Position numbers and translations under genes: made by a program
DNA from: Salvator merianae
Taxonomy: Eukaryota; Chordata; Lepidosauria; Squamata; Teiidae
Assembly (NCBI GenBank): GCA_003586115.2
Contig: QVOM02000042.1
Coordinates: 38,488,898 to 38,552,897 of the forward strand
Length of the DNA stretch: 64,000 nucleotides
Reading direction: 5' to 3'
In this document: positions 47,503-58,832 of the stretch, one piece after another
How the letters are laid out: each line of letters starts with the position of its first letter
Position numbering within the stretch: the first letter of the stretch is position 1
Notes under the pieces: model-generated
Seen by the model: the letters and a program-made list of their open reading frames with translations, nothing else
What the model was told of the DNA's origin: nothing
Databases searched by the model: none

Positions 47503-47590
47503 TTCTCTTCTCTTCTCTTCTCTTCTCTTCTCTTCTCTTCTCTTCTCTTCTCTTCTCTTCTCTTCTCTTCTCTTCTCTTCTCTTCTCTCT
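47503..47590 (+). repeat. (TTCTC)n microsatellite
   Basis: About 17 perfect pentamers give a pure pyrimidine strand. The Ser-Ser-Leu-Leu-Phe translation is spurious. Confidence 0.96.
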
Positions 47591-47784
47591 ATGTATTGCT
47601 AATGGAACCAGTTATGAGATCATCCTGTACATTTTCTGGAACCTTGAATTCCATGCTTAAATTGTTTTTGTTGTGCTTCTGTTATTTCTCAAGAGTACAG
47701 GTTCTTCTATTTTATTTTCTGGACAAACTCTGCTGATTATTTGGAGAAAGAGTACTGAGAATGGGAATTTGGACTCAAGTCTTT

Positions 47785-48270
47785 GGCCCTTTCCACATTG
47801 GGTGGTAAATAGGACAAGGCCTTCCACGCTTTTGTATGGGATAGCAGAAGCTCTGCCGCATCACGCTTCATCTGCACTGCCCAAAGCACTGACTAGGCTA
47901 AGGCACCCAAAATGGCACCATAGTCTAGTATAGCTGTAGACCCCAAAATTGATGTCAGCCATTGGCCCATGGAGGCATGTGGATGTCATGCCTCCATGGG
48001 TCAGTATACCATGGTGGACCCTTTCTGGTAGCACAACAGAATGCACCACCAAAATACCCCCCAGGAGCTCCAAAGACCAGGAAGCTTTCTTCCTCACCTT
48101 TGTAGCTCAAAGGCTCCATGCCAGCTTCGAAGCTAGTGCAGCCTTTGAAGCTAGTGGTAAGGGCTGGTCCCACACCGGCAGCAACCCATTCCAGCTTGGG
48201 ATGGATTGTAAATCCTGAGATGGGGTGGCCGACCCTGTTCCAGGATACAAAGATCAAATGCAGAAATGGC
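47785..48270. mobile_element. TIR element with ttt flanks, GGCCCTTTCTGCAC group
   Basis: It starts ggccctttccacattg and ends caaatgcagaaatggc, with ttt on both sides (47782-47784, 48271-48273). The core has ccatggaggcatg and catgcctccatgg facing each other (47967-48000). Core phrases recur at 27186 and 59880. Confidence 0.6.
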
Positions 48271-48544
48271 TTTTCTGTTAGTGTTTTAAATCAAGTACTT
48301 CCACAAACACAGGCACCTCTTACATCTGTAAAACTCTGGTTCAACAAAACTTGAAACACAGATTTTTCTGACCACAGACACATGCTGAAAAACACTGGCT
48401 TCCTAGTATGAACTCACAGATAGACAAATTTCTAGAATTCTTCTCCTGAATAGCAAGGAAGCATCACAAAGGCTCCCTTGCAGATATAAGGAACTTTTAA
48501 GTTTAAACCTTATGAGTATCAGGAGACAATGGAGCTTTCTGGCA

Positions 48545-48645
48545 CAATTATTTTATTGATATATTTATTATATAATAAATATATATGTTTAATTTATATA
48601 TCCATTTTTCATTTTATATGTGTATAATATATACATATATATAAA
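48545..48645. repeat. AT-rich low-complexity tract
   Basis: Mixed (TA)n and (ATTT)n words, including tataataaatatatatg and atatatacatatatata. Confidence 0.85.
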
Positions 48646-48702
48646 ACCCAAGATCTCGGGGTATAAAAAATAGTTTACAACTGAGCACAGCAACAGCACA
48701 AA

Positions 48703-49130
48703 GGGCCTGTTCACACTTACAACAGTAGAATGTTCTAACTAGCATGATTCGGGCCGGTCAGGATCAGGCACGCCGAGCAGTGTTCACATTTATCAGTGCT
48801 GGAATGGTCTTCAAGCCAGCCAGCTGGGGAAGAGGTTGTGAATGGGAGGCACTAGTCTGGTAGCTGTGTCCAGAATGGCCGCCACAGTCAGGACCCCAAA
48901 GCTTGAACCTAGTGAGAGCTGGGTTTGAATCGTCGGACGGCACCTGCACAGCTACACAATCCCCGCCCCCTTGTCATTCCAAACCAGAAGTGGTGCGAAT
49001 TCACCACTCCTGATCCTCACCTGATCAAGCTATTTAATTTGGAGACTACAATTTTCTTGACCACAGCTGATGACTTTCAAGTGGGCTTCAGTGACCTGGA
49101 ATGTTCCACTCATTAAATGCGGACAGGCCC
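48703..49130. mobile_element. TIR element, GGGCCTGTTCACAC group
   Basis: It starts gggcctgttcacacttac and ends atgcggacaggccc. The left edge (agtagaatgttctaactagca) matches 58833 and the inverted right edge of 2-581. Flanks aaa and att do not form a clean duplication. Confidence 0.65.
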
Positions 49131-50293
49131 ATTGACATCATCAATAATAATTAATTTTTCTAGTGTTACCTTTTTTTAACACAAATTATTGCTTTTTGTG
49201 TGTGTGACAAAGCTGCAAAAACTTTCATTCATATGACTGTTTTCATGATTATGTAACAATTAAGATGCCTCTCATACTGCTTAGCTGTTGCAGAATGATT
49301 TATTTCCTTGGCCACACAATATCCAATGGAAATATCAGAGATCTTACATCTGTTTCTTTGCCCTGGTTTGTTTGCAGGATAACAGTTATTACTTTAGCAG
49401 CTTCCACTGCCATATGTGTACAGTAAGTAAATGAACATAAAATTGAATGAACACATAAAAGAAGGATAAACCCACCCAGCTTAACAAATCCACTCTGCCA
49501 CCTGCTGTGCATTGGAACATGAACAGAATGTCATCTGGATCATAAGGATTAGTCAAATAACAAGTCTTGGCTAAGAGCATGGTCATGTGGATGAGGTGAT
49601 TAGTTCTCAAAGCCATTCTCTGATATTCTGGGTTATCAGTGATCATGTGGGCTTCATTATACTCAGCCAATGGCACTCAAAGCTGTGTCTTGATTTTTCT
49701 TTGATGGAGTTGTTCAAACTAAAAAACAAAAAAAGAAAAATCAGTGAAAACAGATTTTCTCTCTGGGTTGGAACTGAATTTCCAATTGGGCATTAAAAAA
49801 AACAAAAACAAAACTAATCAGGCTTATTTCCCTGCTTGAACTGCTATTTGGGGGGGGGGAGTTAGGTTTACATAATGATTCCTTAGGCTAATTTCTTGGA
49901 GTGAATTCACATATGCATGTTCCTTACCTCATGACTCTCCCATCAAGAGTATTTTATATGGGCTGAGTTAAGTCAAACTCTACATACAGAGATTACTGTT
50001 TTAATGCATAAAGAATTAATTACAATGACATTATTGTTGGGTTTCAGTCAATAGTGGTCTCGAATAGTTCTTGCAAAACAGGACTGATTAACTAAACTGT
50101 GCTGTTAGAATTATGGCAGTACTAGCCCAGTAAGGAGAAGGGAGGGTGTGTCTGGCCTTCATACAGTGCATCTCATTGATAGGAAGTCTAAGACCCAGGA
50201 ATGGTTGGTGACAGGGGTGTATTTGAAGGGCGGTGTATAGATTCATTGCTATCCTTTGAAGTATGCAACACATCACAAATAACTTGTTCATCC
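49131..50293. other. Unassigned non-coding region
   Basis: No gene is recognised. Short G and A runs occur near 49720-49860. Confidence 0.4.
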
Positions 50294-50561
50294 AATTTAA
50301 GAACACAAGTGCCCCACTGGATCGGACTTGCAAAACATTGACTTTCACAGTGGCCAGCCAGCTGCACAAGGAAGCCCACCAGGAGGACATGAGCACACAG
50401 CTTGCTCTGCTTGCAGTCTCCCAACAGCTGGCCTATGGAGGAATGTCACTTCTTCCTGCCATCATTGTTAACAACCATTGATACCCTTGACTTTCATGAA
50501 TTGGTTCAAACCTTTTTTGAAACAATCCAAGCAGATAGCCAGCACCATGTCTTATGGTAGC
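50294..50561 (-). mobile_element. CR1 LINE 3' end, part interrupted by the gypsy element
   Basis: The plus strand shows the reversed 3' region of a CR1 LINE: aagaacacaagtgccccact ggatcgg, cacagtggccagccag, gcctatgg, and ttcatgaattggttcaaacc tttttt. It continues at 55305 after the gypsy insertion with acattccaaagttcaactatgc. CR1 is the usual LINE of reptiles and birds. The sequence is non-coding here. Confidence 0.85.
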
Positions 50562-50809
50562 TGTTGTGTATGTAAATTCAATACTGAATGGAAGCCGCAG
50601 GTTGGCCGCAATACCAAGAGAGGGGGGGGAAACAAACGGCTGTCAAAGCCACACCTCCAGAGCTAGGAAAATGTATAAATAGAGGCCACCGCGCGCGCCT
50701 TTGTCAGTTGGGAGTTAGCAGTTGATAGCTGAAGTGTGGCCGTTACAACCTCATCTAAATAAATCAGATCTTGGTTACAACACGCCTGATTCTTTATTGA
50801 GACTTAACA
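50562..50809 (+). repeat. 5' LTR of the mag-like element
   Basis: It runs from tgttgtgtatg to gacttaaca. TATA-like tataaata is at 50674 and aataaa at 50758-50763, with a gcgcgcgcc patch between. Confidence 0.95.
50674..50681 (+). promoter_or_regulatory. TATA box in the gypsy 5' LTR
   Basis: tataaata lies about 80 bp before aataaa. It is conserved in the 3' LTR at 55169. Confidence 0.65.
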
Positions 50810-50810
50810 C

Positions 50811-50832
50811 TGGCGACGAGAGACTCGAACCT
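50811..50832 (+). promoter_or_regulatory. Primer-binding site, tRNA-Ser-like
   Basis: One base after the LTR, tggcgacgag matches the 3' end of vertebrate tRNA-Ser(GCU). A ctcgaacc follows that resembles the T-arm but is out of register. The silkworm mag element is also reported to use tRNA-Ser, which fits the lineage. Confidence 0.6.
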
Positions 50833-50848
50833 CACGAGAAATTCAGCC

Positions 50849-52969
50849 ATGGAAGCTTCCTCTGTCGTGAAGGCTCCGGAGTACTTCGATTCCGAAAAGA
50901 CTAGCTGGCAGACCTATATGGCCAAGTTTGACGTCTTTTTAGAAGCCTCCGGTCTACAAAACGCTGAGGACAACAGGAAGAGAGCAATCTTCCTCAACCA
51001 TTGCGGGTCCCATATATATGACCTCACTCAAACTCTTACGGACCCAGACCCGGTGAATTCCGTCTCCTGGACAACGCTCACAACAAAGCTGGCGGCACAT
51101 TTCAAGCCGACCAAACCATCCAGGGTTTTCCGGCACCAATTCTCCCGGATGTTTCAGAACGAGGGAGAATCCATCAACCAATTCGCCACTCATCTGCGGA
51201 GTGTCTTATCTAAGTGCAAATTTGATAATCCAGAGCCCAGGATGATAGACGGCTTGATTTTCGGAATGCGAAATCTGGCACTCCGAAACAAACTCCTCAC
51301 AGAGGAGAAAACCTCCCTACAAGAAGTATTAAAAGCAGCACAAGCCGTTGAAGTCTCCGAAGCTGCCACTGAGGAACTCAAGAGACATTCCAATATAAAC
51401 CAGGTGCTGAAGCTGGAAAACCTTGCGCCTGCGAACACCACCGAGAAGCAAGACCCAAACCCAGCCTTCGAGGAAGACGACTGCCTGCAGATCAGGACGT
51501 CCCAACCAAGGTACCAAAGAAGCCCCCACGCCGTACCAAGATGCGCCGGATGCAGAGGGAACCACCCCAGATCGAAGTGCCCGTTCCGCGATGCAGTCTG
51601 CCGCCACTGTGAAAAGCGAGGTCACATCGCCGAGGCTTGCCGCGCCATTCTGCCTGACAATTTTCAACCGCCCTCAAGAAGCCATCGCCCCTTCACCAAC
51701 ACCTGGCAGCCGAAGGACAGCAAGTTCTCTCAACCCTATTCCAGAGGTTACCCGAGGAACTCCGAGAATTACAACCGGGATGCCAACCGCGGTAATTGTT
51801 ACCCCGCAGTACGTTGCACTGTCCCCGCCGACCCGAACAAATTGTCCGTGTCCCTGCTTTTAAACAACCAGCCATGCACAATGGAGCTGGACACGGGCTC
51901 AAGATTTAGCATTATGCCCTGGCATAAGCTTAAGTTATATATGCCTTCTATCCAAAAGGACCAATTAGAACCGATTACGTCTTCTGTCCGAGACTTTCAG
52001 GGGAATGGGATTCCTGTAGTGGGGCAGGCAAGGGTACCGATTGCTTTTAAAAATATTTCAAGGCAACTACCCCTGGTTGTAGTAGAAGGGGTTAAGCACA
52101 CTCTTCTAGGCATGGAGTGGTTGGGACCATTGGGCATAGGGGTTACGGGTTTGCACAAAATCACCACCAGTGAAAGCGCCGATTTTCTCAAGGAATTTCC
52201 GGACGTTTTTGCTGACGGTTTGGGTACTTATAGGGGGCCGCCTATCTCTTTTACAATAGACCCTAAGATACCCCCACTTCGGTTAAAACCCCGCAGAGTT
52301 CCATTACCTCTCCTTCCCAAACTTGACTTACAATTAGACAAGCTGATAGCTCAGGGAATCTTAGTCCCCATTGACTATGCCCCCTGGGAGACGCCAATAG
52401 TCACCCCACTCAAACCAGACGGATCAATTAGGGTATGTGCTGATTATAAATCGACCCTGAATAGGGCACTCCAACATAACGCCTACCCCATACCGGTGGT
52501 CCAGCACTTACTCCACTCCTTGGGAGAAGGCAAATTATTTGCCAAACTTGATTTAGCCCAAGCATACCAGCAACTGCCCGTCGATGAAGCCACTGCCTTA
52601 GCCCAGACCATTGTCACCCACCAGGGAGCATTTAAATGCGCCAGGCTCCAATTTGGAATCAGCGTTGCCCCCGGCATTTTCCAAAGCTCAATGGAGAGGC
52701 TTTTAAATGGCCTTAAAGGGGTTGTCCCTTATTTTGACGACGTCCTTATTTCGGGAGAGAATCACACCCAGCTCAACCAGAGGATCAGGGAAGTCCTCAG
52801 CACATTCCAAGCCAAAGGACTTAGACTTAGGGCAGATAAGTGCTCATGGGGAGTCCCTAGCGTCGAATTTCTTGGCTTCAAAATAGACAGGGAAGGAATT
52901 CACCCCGCGGAAGAAAAGATTAAGGCAATCAAGGACGCCCCGGAACCTAGAAACAAGACTGAACTATAA
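50849..52969 (+). pseudogene. gag-pol: gag-protease-RT part of the mag-like polyprotein, ends at an in-frame TAA
   Basis: ATG at 50849 lies 39 bp after the LTR and gives 706 codons. Residues 1-190 are a gag capsid-like domain (WQTYMAKFDVFLEASG, FRHQFSRMFQNEGESINQF). Two zinc knuckles start at Cys232 (CX2CX3HX4C) and Cys251 (CX2CX4HX4C). The protease has its Asp-Thr-Gly-Ser at 348-351. RT follows with the first catalytic Asp at 568 (FAKLDLAQAY) and YFDD at 628-631, a less usual variant of YVDD/YIDD. These proteins build the particle, cut the polyprotein and copy the RNA to DNA. The frame ends at TAA 52967-52969, in the middle of the segment joining RT to RNase H, and the same frame goes on beyond it. 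The stop is therefore a disabling mutation, not a natural end. Confidence 0.93.
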
Positions 52970-53505
52970 GCCTTTTTAGGACTGTTAAATTTTTACTCTG
53001 TTTTTTTAAAACAGAAAGCCACAGCAGCAGAACCACTCCATAGATTGCTGCAGAAGGGATCCAGCTGGACCTGGGGTGAACCAGAACACCTAGCATTGCA
53101 ACAAATAAAAAACCTCTCATCATCCAATAGCGTGGTAGTTCAATATAAAGCCACCTTGCCCCTAAGGCTCACTTGCGATGCCTCCCCCTATGGCGTGGGT
53201 GCAGTCCTCGCCCACATATTTCCCAATGGCACAGAGGCCCCCATAGCATTTTTCTCTAGGACATTATCTGCTGCAGAAAGAAATTATAGTCAGATAGATA
53301 AGGAAGCCCTGGCAGCTGTCGCTGGCGTTAAAAAATTCCATGACTATATTTATGGGCGGCCTTTTGAGCTAATAACTGATCATAAACCCCTCCTGGGCCT
53401 CTTGGCAGAAAACAAACCTACACCCCCTTTTATGTCCCCTAGGATGACTAGGTGGGCTATATTCCTTTCAGGGTATAACTACACCTTAAAACACCGGGGG
53501 GGGGG
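52970..53505 (+). pseudogene. pol: RNase H part of the mag-like polyprotein, broken on both sides
   Basis: It continues the gag-RT frame after the TAA at 52967. The stretch begins with the FLGLLNFY thumb-region motif. It then shows an RNase H domain with LTCDAS, IDKEALA and LITDHKPL, which carry the catalytic Asp, Glu and Asp. RNase H removes the RNA strand during reverse transcription. The frame is lost in a run of 11 G at 53495-53505: the following integrase lies in another phase, consistent with one base missing (or two gained) in the run. The reading then meets TGA at 53531. No separate start is expected; this was part of one polyprotein. Confidence 0.9.
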
Positions 53506-55029
53506 GAGGAGATTAATCACGCAGACAGTTTGAGCCGCTGCCCAGAAGCTAAACTACTAGAAGACCCAGCACCTGCAGCTGAGGTGTTATTAATAGAAAT
53601 GGATGACTGCCCATTAGTCACTGCTGAGGAAGTAGCCACTGAAACCAGAAAAGACCCCACGCTTCATTCTGTAACTGAATTCATCCTCAAGGGATGGGCA
53701 GAAGGGCCTCCAACAGACGAACTAAAACATTATAAAAGTAAACAATTAGAGCTGTCGGTTCTGAAGGGATGCATCTTATGGGGAGACAGGGTCATTATTC
53801 CCCCAACATTAAGAAGAAGGGTGATAGATTTGTTACATAAGGGCCACCCAGGGATAGTTAGAATGAAGAGTTTTGCAAGAAACCATTTATGGTGGCCTGG
53901 TTTAGATAGGGACATAGAACGGTGGGTAGCTACGTGCAGTCCTTGCCAGGAGTCAAGGCCAAACCCACCAAGAACCACACCAGGGGAATGGGAAACTCCC
54001 AGGGGCCCTTCGTCAAGACTCCACATAGACTTTGCAGGTCCGATTGAATCACAATCGTTCCTAATTGTTGTGGATGCGTACTCAAAGTGGGTAGAGATAA
54101 TTCTGATGGGGGCAACCACCACCCGCGCAACCGTAAAAGCATTGCACAGGCTGTTTGCCACACATGGCTGCCCAGATGTAATCGCCTCAGATAATGGGCC
54201 ACAGTTTACATCCAGGCAAATGGAAATTTTCTTGGCCCAACTGGGGATAAGACATGCTCTAATCTCACCTTATTCCCCTTCCAGCAATGGACAGGCCGAA
54301 CGTTTAGTAAGGGTGGCCAAGGAGGCTCTTAAGCGATCATCACCTGGGGATGTGCAAGAATGCCTAGATCAATTTCTCCTAACACAGCATATCACACCCA
54401 ACACCATCACGAACAAAAGCCCTGCAGAACTCTTAATGGGGCAGAGATTAAGATCCCCACTGGACAGACTTCACCCCTCTTACACGGTACAGCCAAAAAG
54501 AGTAAACAGTTCCCCAGAACGCGTTCTGAATGTAGGAGACACGGTTTACACAAAAAACTTTGATGGGGGAGTTAACTGGCAAAAGGGAACAGTACTCAAT
54601 AAAACCGGTCCTAAAACGTACACAGTCCTTCTAGAGGACGGGCGACATTGGAAGAGACATATCGACCACCTTCGGGTGCGCCTAGAAACCACCAGCCTCC
54701 GTAATGAACAATTTCAAACTAAAAGTGGAGACATTGACTGTTCACTCCCCACAGGGAGTTCCGCGCCTCGACATCACCACCCCCAGGACAACTCAACACA
54801 ATTGGATATAACTGGGTACTTACCGGACTTCAATCGGCGATTCGACAACAGCAGGGAAGCACCGCAGGAGGCCGGTGTTAGTATCGTGGACTCAACGCAG
54901 GGGATGTCCACACAGGAAAGGCCGACCTCCTCCACCGACTTCCAGAACTCAAGCGATCTGCGCAGGTCTGAGAGGGAGGTATGCAGACCCAGCCAATTGA
55001 AGGACTATATCACCTGGTTGAATGATTGA
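53506..55029 (+). pseudogene. int: Integrase part of the mag-like polyprotein
   Basis: From the G run the frame is open to TGA at 55027. An HHCC zinc-binding domain (HKGHPGIVRM ... CSPCQ) is followed by the catalytic core: Asp at 54028 (LHIDFAGP), Asp at 54190 (SDNGPQF) and Glu at 54298 (NGQAERL). Thirty-five residues lie between the second Asp and the Glu, the DD35E pattern. The C-terminal part has VGDTVYTKNF, then GPKTYTVLLEDGRHWKRHIDHL, typical of mag-like integrases, and no chromodomain. Integrase inserts the DNA copy into the host genome. The domain itself looks intact, but the upstream frameshift and stop would keep it from being made in the polyprotein. Confidence 0.93.
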
Positions 55030-55043
55030 CATATCTGGAAACT

Positions 55044-55056
55044 AGGGGGGGATGGG
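55044..55056 (+). promoter_or_regulatory. Polypurine tract of the mag-like element
   Basis: aggggggggatggg, broken by one t, precedes the 3' LTR directly. Confidence 0.7.
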
Positions 55057-55304
55057 TGTTGTGTATGTAAATTCAATATTGAATGGAAGCCGCGGATTGG
55101 CCGCAATACCAAGAGAGGGGGGGAAAACAAACGGCTGTCAAAGCCACACCTCCAGCGCTAGGAAAATGTATAAATAGAGGTCACTGCGCGCGCCTTTGTC
55201 AGTTGGGAGTTAGAAGTTGATAGCTGAAGTGTGGACGTTACAACCTCATCTAAATAAATCAGATCTTGGTTACAACACGCCTGATTCTTTATTGAGACTT
55301 AACA
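55057..55304 (+). repeat. 3' LTR of the mag-like element
   Basis: 248 bp, the same length as the 5' LTR. TATA-like tataaata is at 55169 and aataaa at 55253-55258. Confidence 0.95.
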
Positions 55305-56440
55305 GTAGCACATTCCAAAGTTCAACTATGCATTGAGCAAAAAGAAACCAATTTGCTGCCCTGATTTGTTCAGTATTCAACTTCAGTGGGTGACCTTTGG
55401 TTCTAGGATTTTGGGAGAAGGAGAAAAACCTCTTCCTATGCATTTTATCCACACCATGAAGAATTTTATACACTTCTATTATATATCCTACCACTTATCT
55501 CCTTTCCAAATTAAAAAACCCCGGGCATTGCAACTTTTCCTCATACAGAAACCCCTCCACCCCCTTGAATATCTTAGTCACCCTCCTCTGAATCTTCTCC
55601 AACTCTATCGCTTTTGGAATGCAGTGACAAAAATGCACTCGGTTATCCATATGCAGTCACACCATCAATTTGTATAAGTAAACTCTAATATTGGTATCCT
55701 TGTTTTCCATAGTACATTTTATTATACCTAATACTCTGTAGACGTTTTTTAATGACAGATGCACTGTGTTGACACTTTCATTGAACTGTCTACTATTACT
55801 CCAAGGTCTCTTTCCAGATCAGTCACAGTCAGCTCTGATCCCATTAGCGTATAGGAGTAGTTAGGATTTTTTGGCTCCAATGTGCATCACTTTCTGCTTA
55901 TTTACTTTGAACAGCATCTGTGATTTTGATGCCCAGTACCCTAATGTGCAGAGATTCTTTTGAAGCTCTTCACAGTTCCTTTTACCACTCTGAGCAATTA
56001 TTTATCATCAACAGCAAACTTGCTTATTCCACTGGTCACATTTACCTTAAGATCATTTATATAAGTATAGGGGTTCATTTGTTTCATCTCCCCATTGTGG
56101 GAAGTTCCCACTTACACTTCTTGTTTTCTTCTCCTTAGCCAGTGGTTTATCCATGAGAAGACCTGACCTTTTATTCCATAACTGTTAAGTTTATGGATAA
56201 GTCTTTGATGCGGGACTTGATCAAAAGCTTTTTGAAAATCTAAGTAGATAATGTCCATAGGATTACCCTTGCCCACATATCTGTTAGTACAAGGGTATTT
56301 TTTAACACACTCGAAGTTACACTTTTCTGCATCAGATCTAAGTGCGATGAGGCACATTACATGTTTTAAAGTAGAGGAGCAAAATTTTGTGCAACCCCTG
56401 GGAGAGGTCAGGTGGTGGCTCTTATTCAGGGACCACAAGT
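55305..56440 (-). mobile_element. CR1 LINE, 5'-truncated, minus strand, main part
   Basis: The plus strand reads as the reverse of a CR1: gggtgacctttggttctagg, tccacaccatgaagaatttta, cctcctctgaatcttctccaac, ccaaggtctctttccagatc and ccaatgtgcatcactttctg. Near 56150-56260 it reaches coding sequence. The minus strand gives YLDFQKAFDQVPHQRL and NSYGIKGQVFSWINHWL, the CR1 RT block containing a catalytic Asp. A segment around 56090 appears deleted relative to a full CR1. It is truncated near 56440 and dead. Confidence 0.85.
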
Positions 56441-57605
56441 GACTTCTCTAAAGGCCAGACCTGGGAAGTGTGGGGTGTTCTCTGGGATTTAAGTTTGGGA
56501 TGTCTAAAGGTGTGGAGGCAATCAGAGAACTGCAGATCTTTTGTGACAGGGGTTGGTATATGGAGAGGTAAGCTTTGGAATTTTGTTCTCTATAACTTGG
56601 GTACTTACTTATAATCTTAAGATATGCACTATATTATTCTGCTTTTGCAATAGTCTGATGAAAAAACTGTGTGGATTTTTGTATGAATGTGGAGAAACCA
56701 GAGCAACTGTTGAATGAAAGGCTATTAAAGATAATAGGGTTGCTAAGATGAAATACGGAACATGCTGTTGTACAAGGCCCAGACTAGAAGGAATTTCCTC
56801 CTTCATCTTGCTTAAGTGATCTATAAGCCAGTACTGGTCAGATTTGTGACTGACAAGGACAGCAGCCAATGGGGAATGAATGTTCCATTACATGTTGAAA
56901 CTGATCTTGGTTCCTCTTTTGTATACTGACTCTTAACAGTTTTATTCTTAGAAGCAGACAAGGAGGACTTCCTGCCTGATTAGAAAGGTTATTGTTGCTT
57001 ACAAAAATCCAAAATATTCCTAACTAAGCAAAATGCAAAAGCAAAAAGTAGTAGCAATGTACAAATGCATACATTGTGAACTGTAATAGAAATGGGACAA
57101 ACTAAACTTTTGAATGGAAATTGGAAAAAAAAAACACGTCAGCCACAAAATTTGACATATTTGTCCATTGGTATCTCTGAGACACCTTATTGCTGGTTGA
57201 ATAAACACATCCACTAAGAGGCACATGCATACCAAAGGATCAAATCCTTTTTTATTTAAAGAAGAAAAAGAAAAGGAGTGGCTTCTTTGGCAGCGTAACT
57301 AAGGAGTTACTATGAAGTTCATAAAAATAAGAACCAAAACAAATGCTCTTGGCATATACCGCTTTTTAATTAGTTTATTCTTGGATTTCCCAGGCATATC
57401 TGAATCTCATTTGCAGTTTATCTTAAATACAGCATATTTTGTTGATCTTTCAACCACTCTGCCATTTAAAATGCCTCATTGTCTTTCCAAAATCAAAGTA
57501 CTACAATAACATAAGTATTTTATTTGTTGCTTTAATAAATATATTTTAATTGTGGTGTTTTATTGTTTTTATTGTAATCAGCACTGAGACCTCTGGGTAT
57601 TGGGT
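56441..57605. other. Unassigned non-coding region
   Basis: No gene or repeat family is recognised. Confidence 0.4.
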
Positions 57606-57613
57606 GATACAGA

Positions 57614-57650
57614 CGCACGCACACACGCGCGCGCGCGCACACACACACGT
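57614..57650. repeat. (CA)n/(CG)n alternating purine-pyrimidine tract
   Basis: acgcacgcacacacgcgcgcgcgc continuing into acacacacacg. Strictly alternating, so it has Z-DNA potential. Confidence 0.92.
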
Positions 57651-57929
57651 TATCAAGCTTTTTTGTATGGTTTACCTTTGCCATTATGAAGAGTAGAGTT
57701 CGTGTGGCTTAAACAGCTGTCTAGTAGACAGACATTCAACCAGTTTTCTCCTATGGGTATACACTTATGAGAAATTCCATCTGTTGACATTCTGCCAGAC
57801 AGCTCACTATTGTGTGTGACCAGTGATTTATTTTTGACCATCCTCTGTACTCATAAATAGGACAGTCAGATGGAGATGAGAAAAGAGATCTTATACCTTT
57901 AATAGATGCGAAGAAGTGGGATTTTCAGC

Positions 57930-58770
57930 AAGATTTGTTTTAATCATATTTTATTGCTTTTCTTAATTATTACATGCATATGTATCACAATATTACTGGT
58001 TTATAACTATCAATTTTCCTTATTAAAAAAAAAGGACAGAAAACTATTTCCCTAATCCCCTCAACTCACCCCATGCATCTTGCTTGTGAGAGTTCTTTAT
58101 GCAGCACCACAGTTGTACATTTCTTATTTATTCTTCTTAGGAGTTTTAATCAAAGCAATTTTGAGCTGCCATAGTTAGATCTTTAATATTTGAAGCTACT
58201 TCTACAAAAAGTAACCAAATGTTTTACCATTCTATTAGACCTTCTCCACCATTCATTTCGGATTTCTGTGTTGTGATTCATTCATTTAGAATTTCCCATA
58301 TTGTTTTACACCAGGCTTTGATTCCTAAGTCATCCAAATATTTCCATTGCCTGGTAATGTTTATTGTCACTGCATATATTAAATAATGTAGCAGACATTG
58401 CTGATTAAATGATATGTTAAGATCTGTGAAATATGTAGTATGTAAATGTCAGGTGTGAATACTGTTTTCTTAATATATTGTTAATGACTCAATCTATTTT
58501 TTTTTCCAGAATCCTTCTACTTTTATCATATGATAAAAAAGTTGGGGTGAATCTACACCCTTTCCAACATGGTGTACTTCCTGATTTGAGAATTTTGAGA
58601 GTTATATTGGTGTTTTATGCCATTTATGGAGTACTTTTATGTTTCTTTAATTTTTGTGGATGTTTGCCAGATTTGTTTTTGATTTCCTATCTTTTGCCAG
58701 GTACTGTACTGTCATCTATGCATTTTCAGCAAGTGTGGAAATGAAATAAGCAGTCTCATTTATGTTGTCT
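57930..58770 (-). pseudogene. 3' end of an L1 LINE, minus strand
   Basis: On the minus strand around 58525-58640 the frame gives KWHKTPIQLSKF, then a CW-like segment and LFYHMIKVEGFW. This is the L1 ORF2 C-terminal block (KW--TP-KLSK ... TFYHMWW-C--VK-FW) with its catalytic-adjacent Cys and Trp residues changed. A downstream IKAWCKTIWEILNE-like helix (about 58285-58330) and aataaa near 57950 complete the 3' end. It is 5'-truncated with several stops. Confidence 0.8.
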
Positions 58771-58832
58771 TGTTAGCTTGGTGGGTGGATTATGTAATCT
58801 GCAATTTTAGTTGGCTAAAGTGATATTCCAAA

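Larger units (their letters stand above)
50557..55309 (+). mobile_element. Ty3/gypsy retrotransposon, mag-like lineage
   Basis: The full-length element occupies 50562-55304 (4743 bp) between 5-bp duplications gtagc at 50557-50561 and 55305-55309. The LTRs are 248 bp each and differ at about 9 positions by eye (3.6%). The order is gag, protease, RT, RNase H, integrase in one long frame, as in mag-like elements. Two gag zinc knuckles, a tRNA-Ser-like primer site and no env or chromodomain support that lineage. One in-frame stop and one frameshift disable it. It sits inside a CR1 LINE on the opposite strand. Confidence 0.95.

Noticed and set aside
47431..47736. Ser/Leu/Phe repeat frame
   Set aside because: Translation of the TTCTC microsatellite.
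51190..52677. Minus-strand frames opposite gypsy gag and RT
   Set aside because: Shadows of the plus-strand polyprotein.
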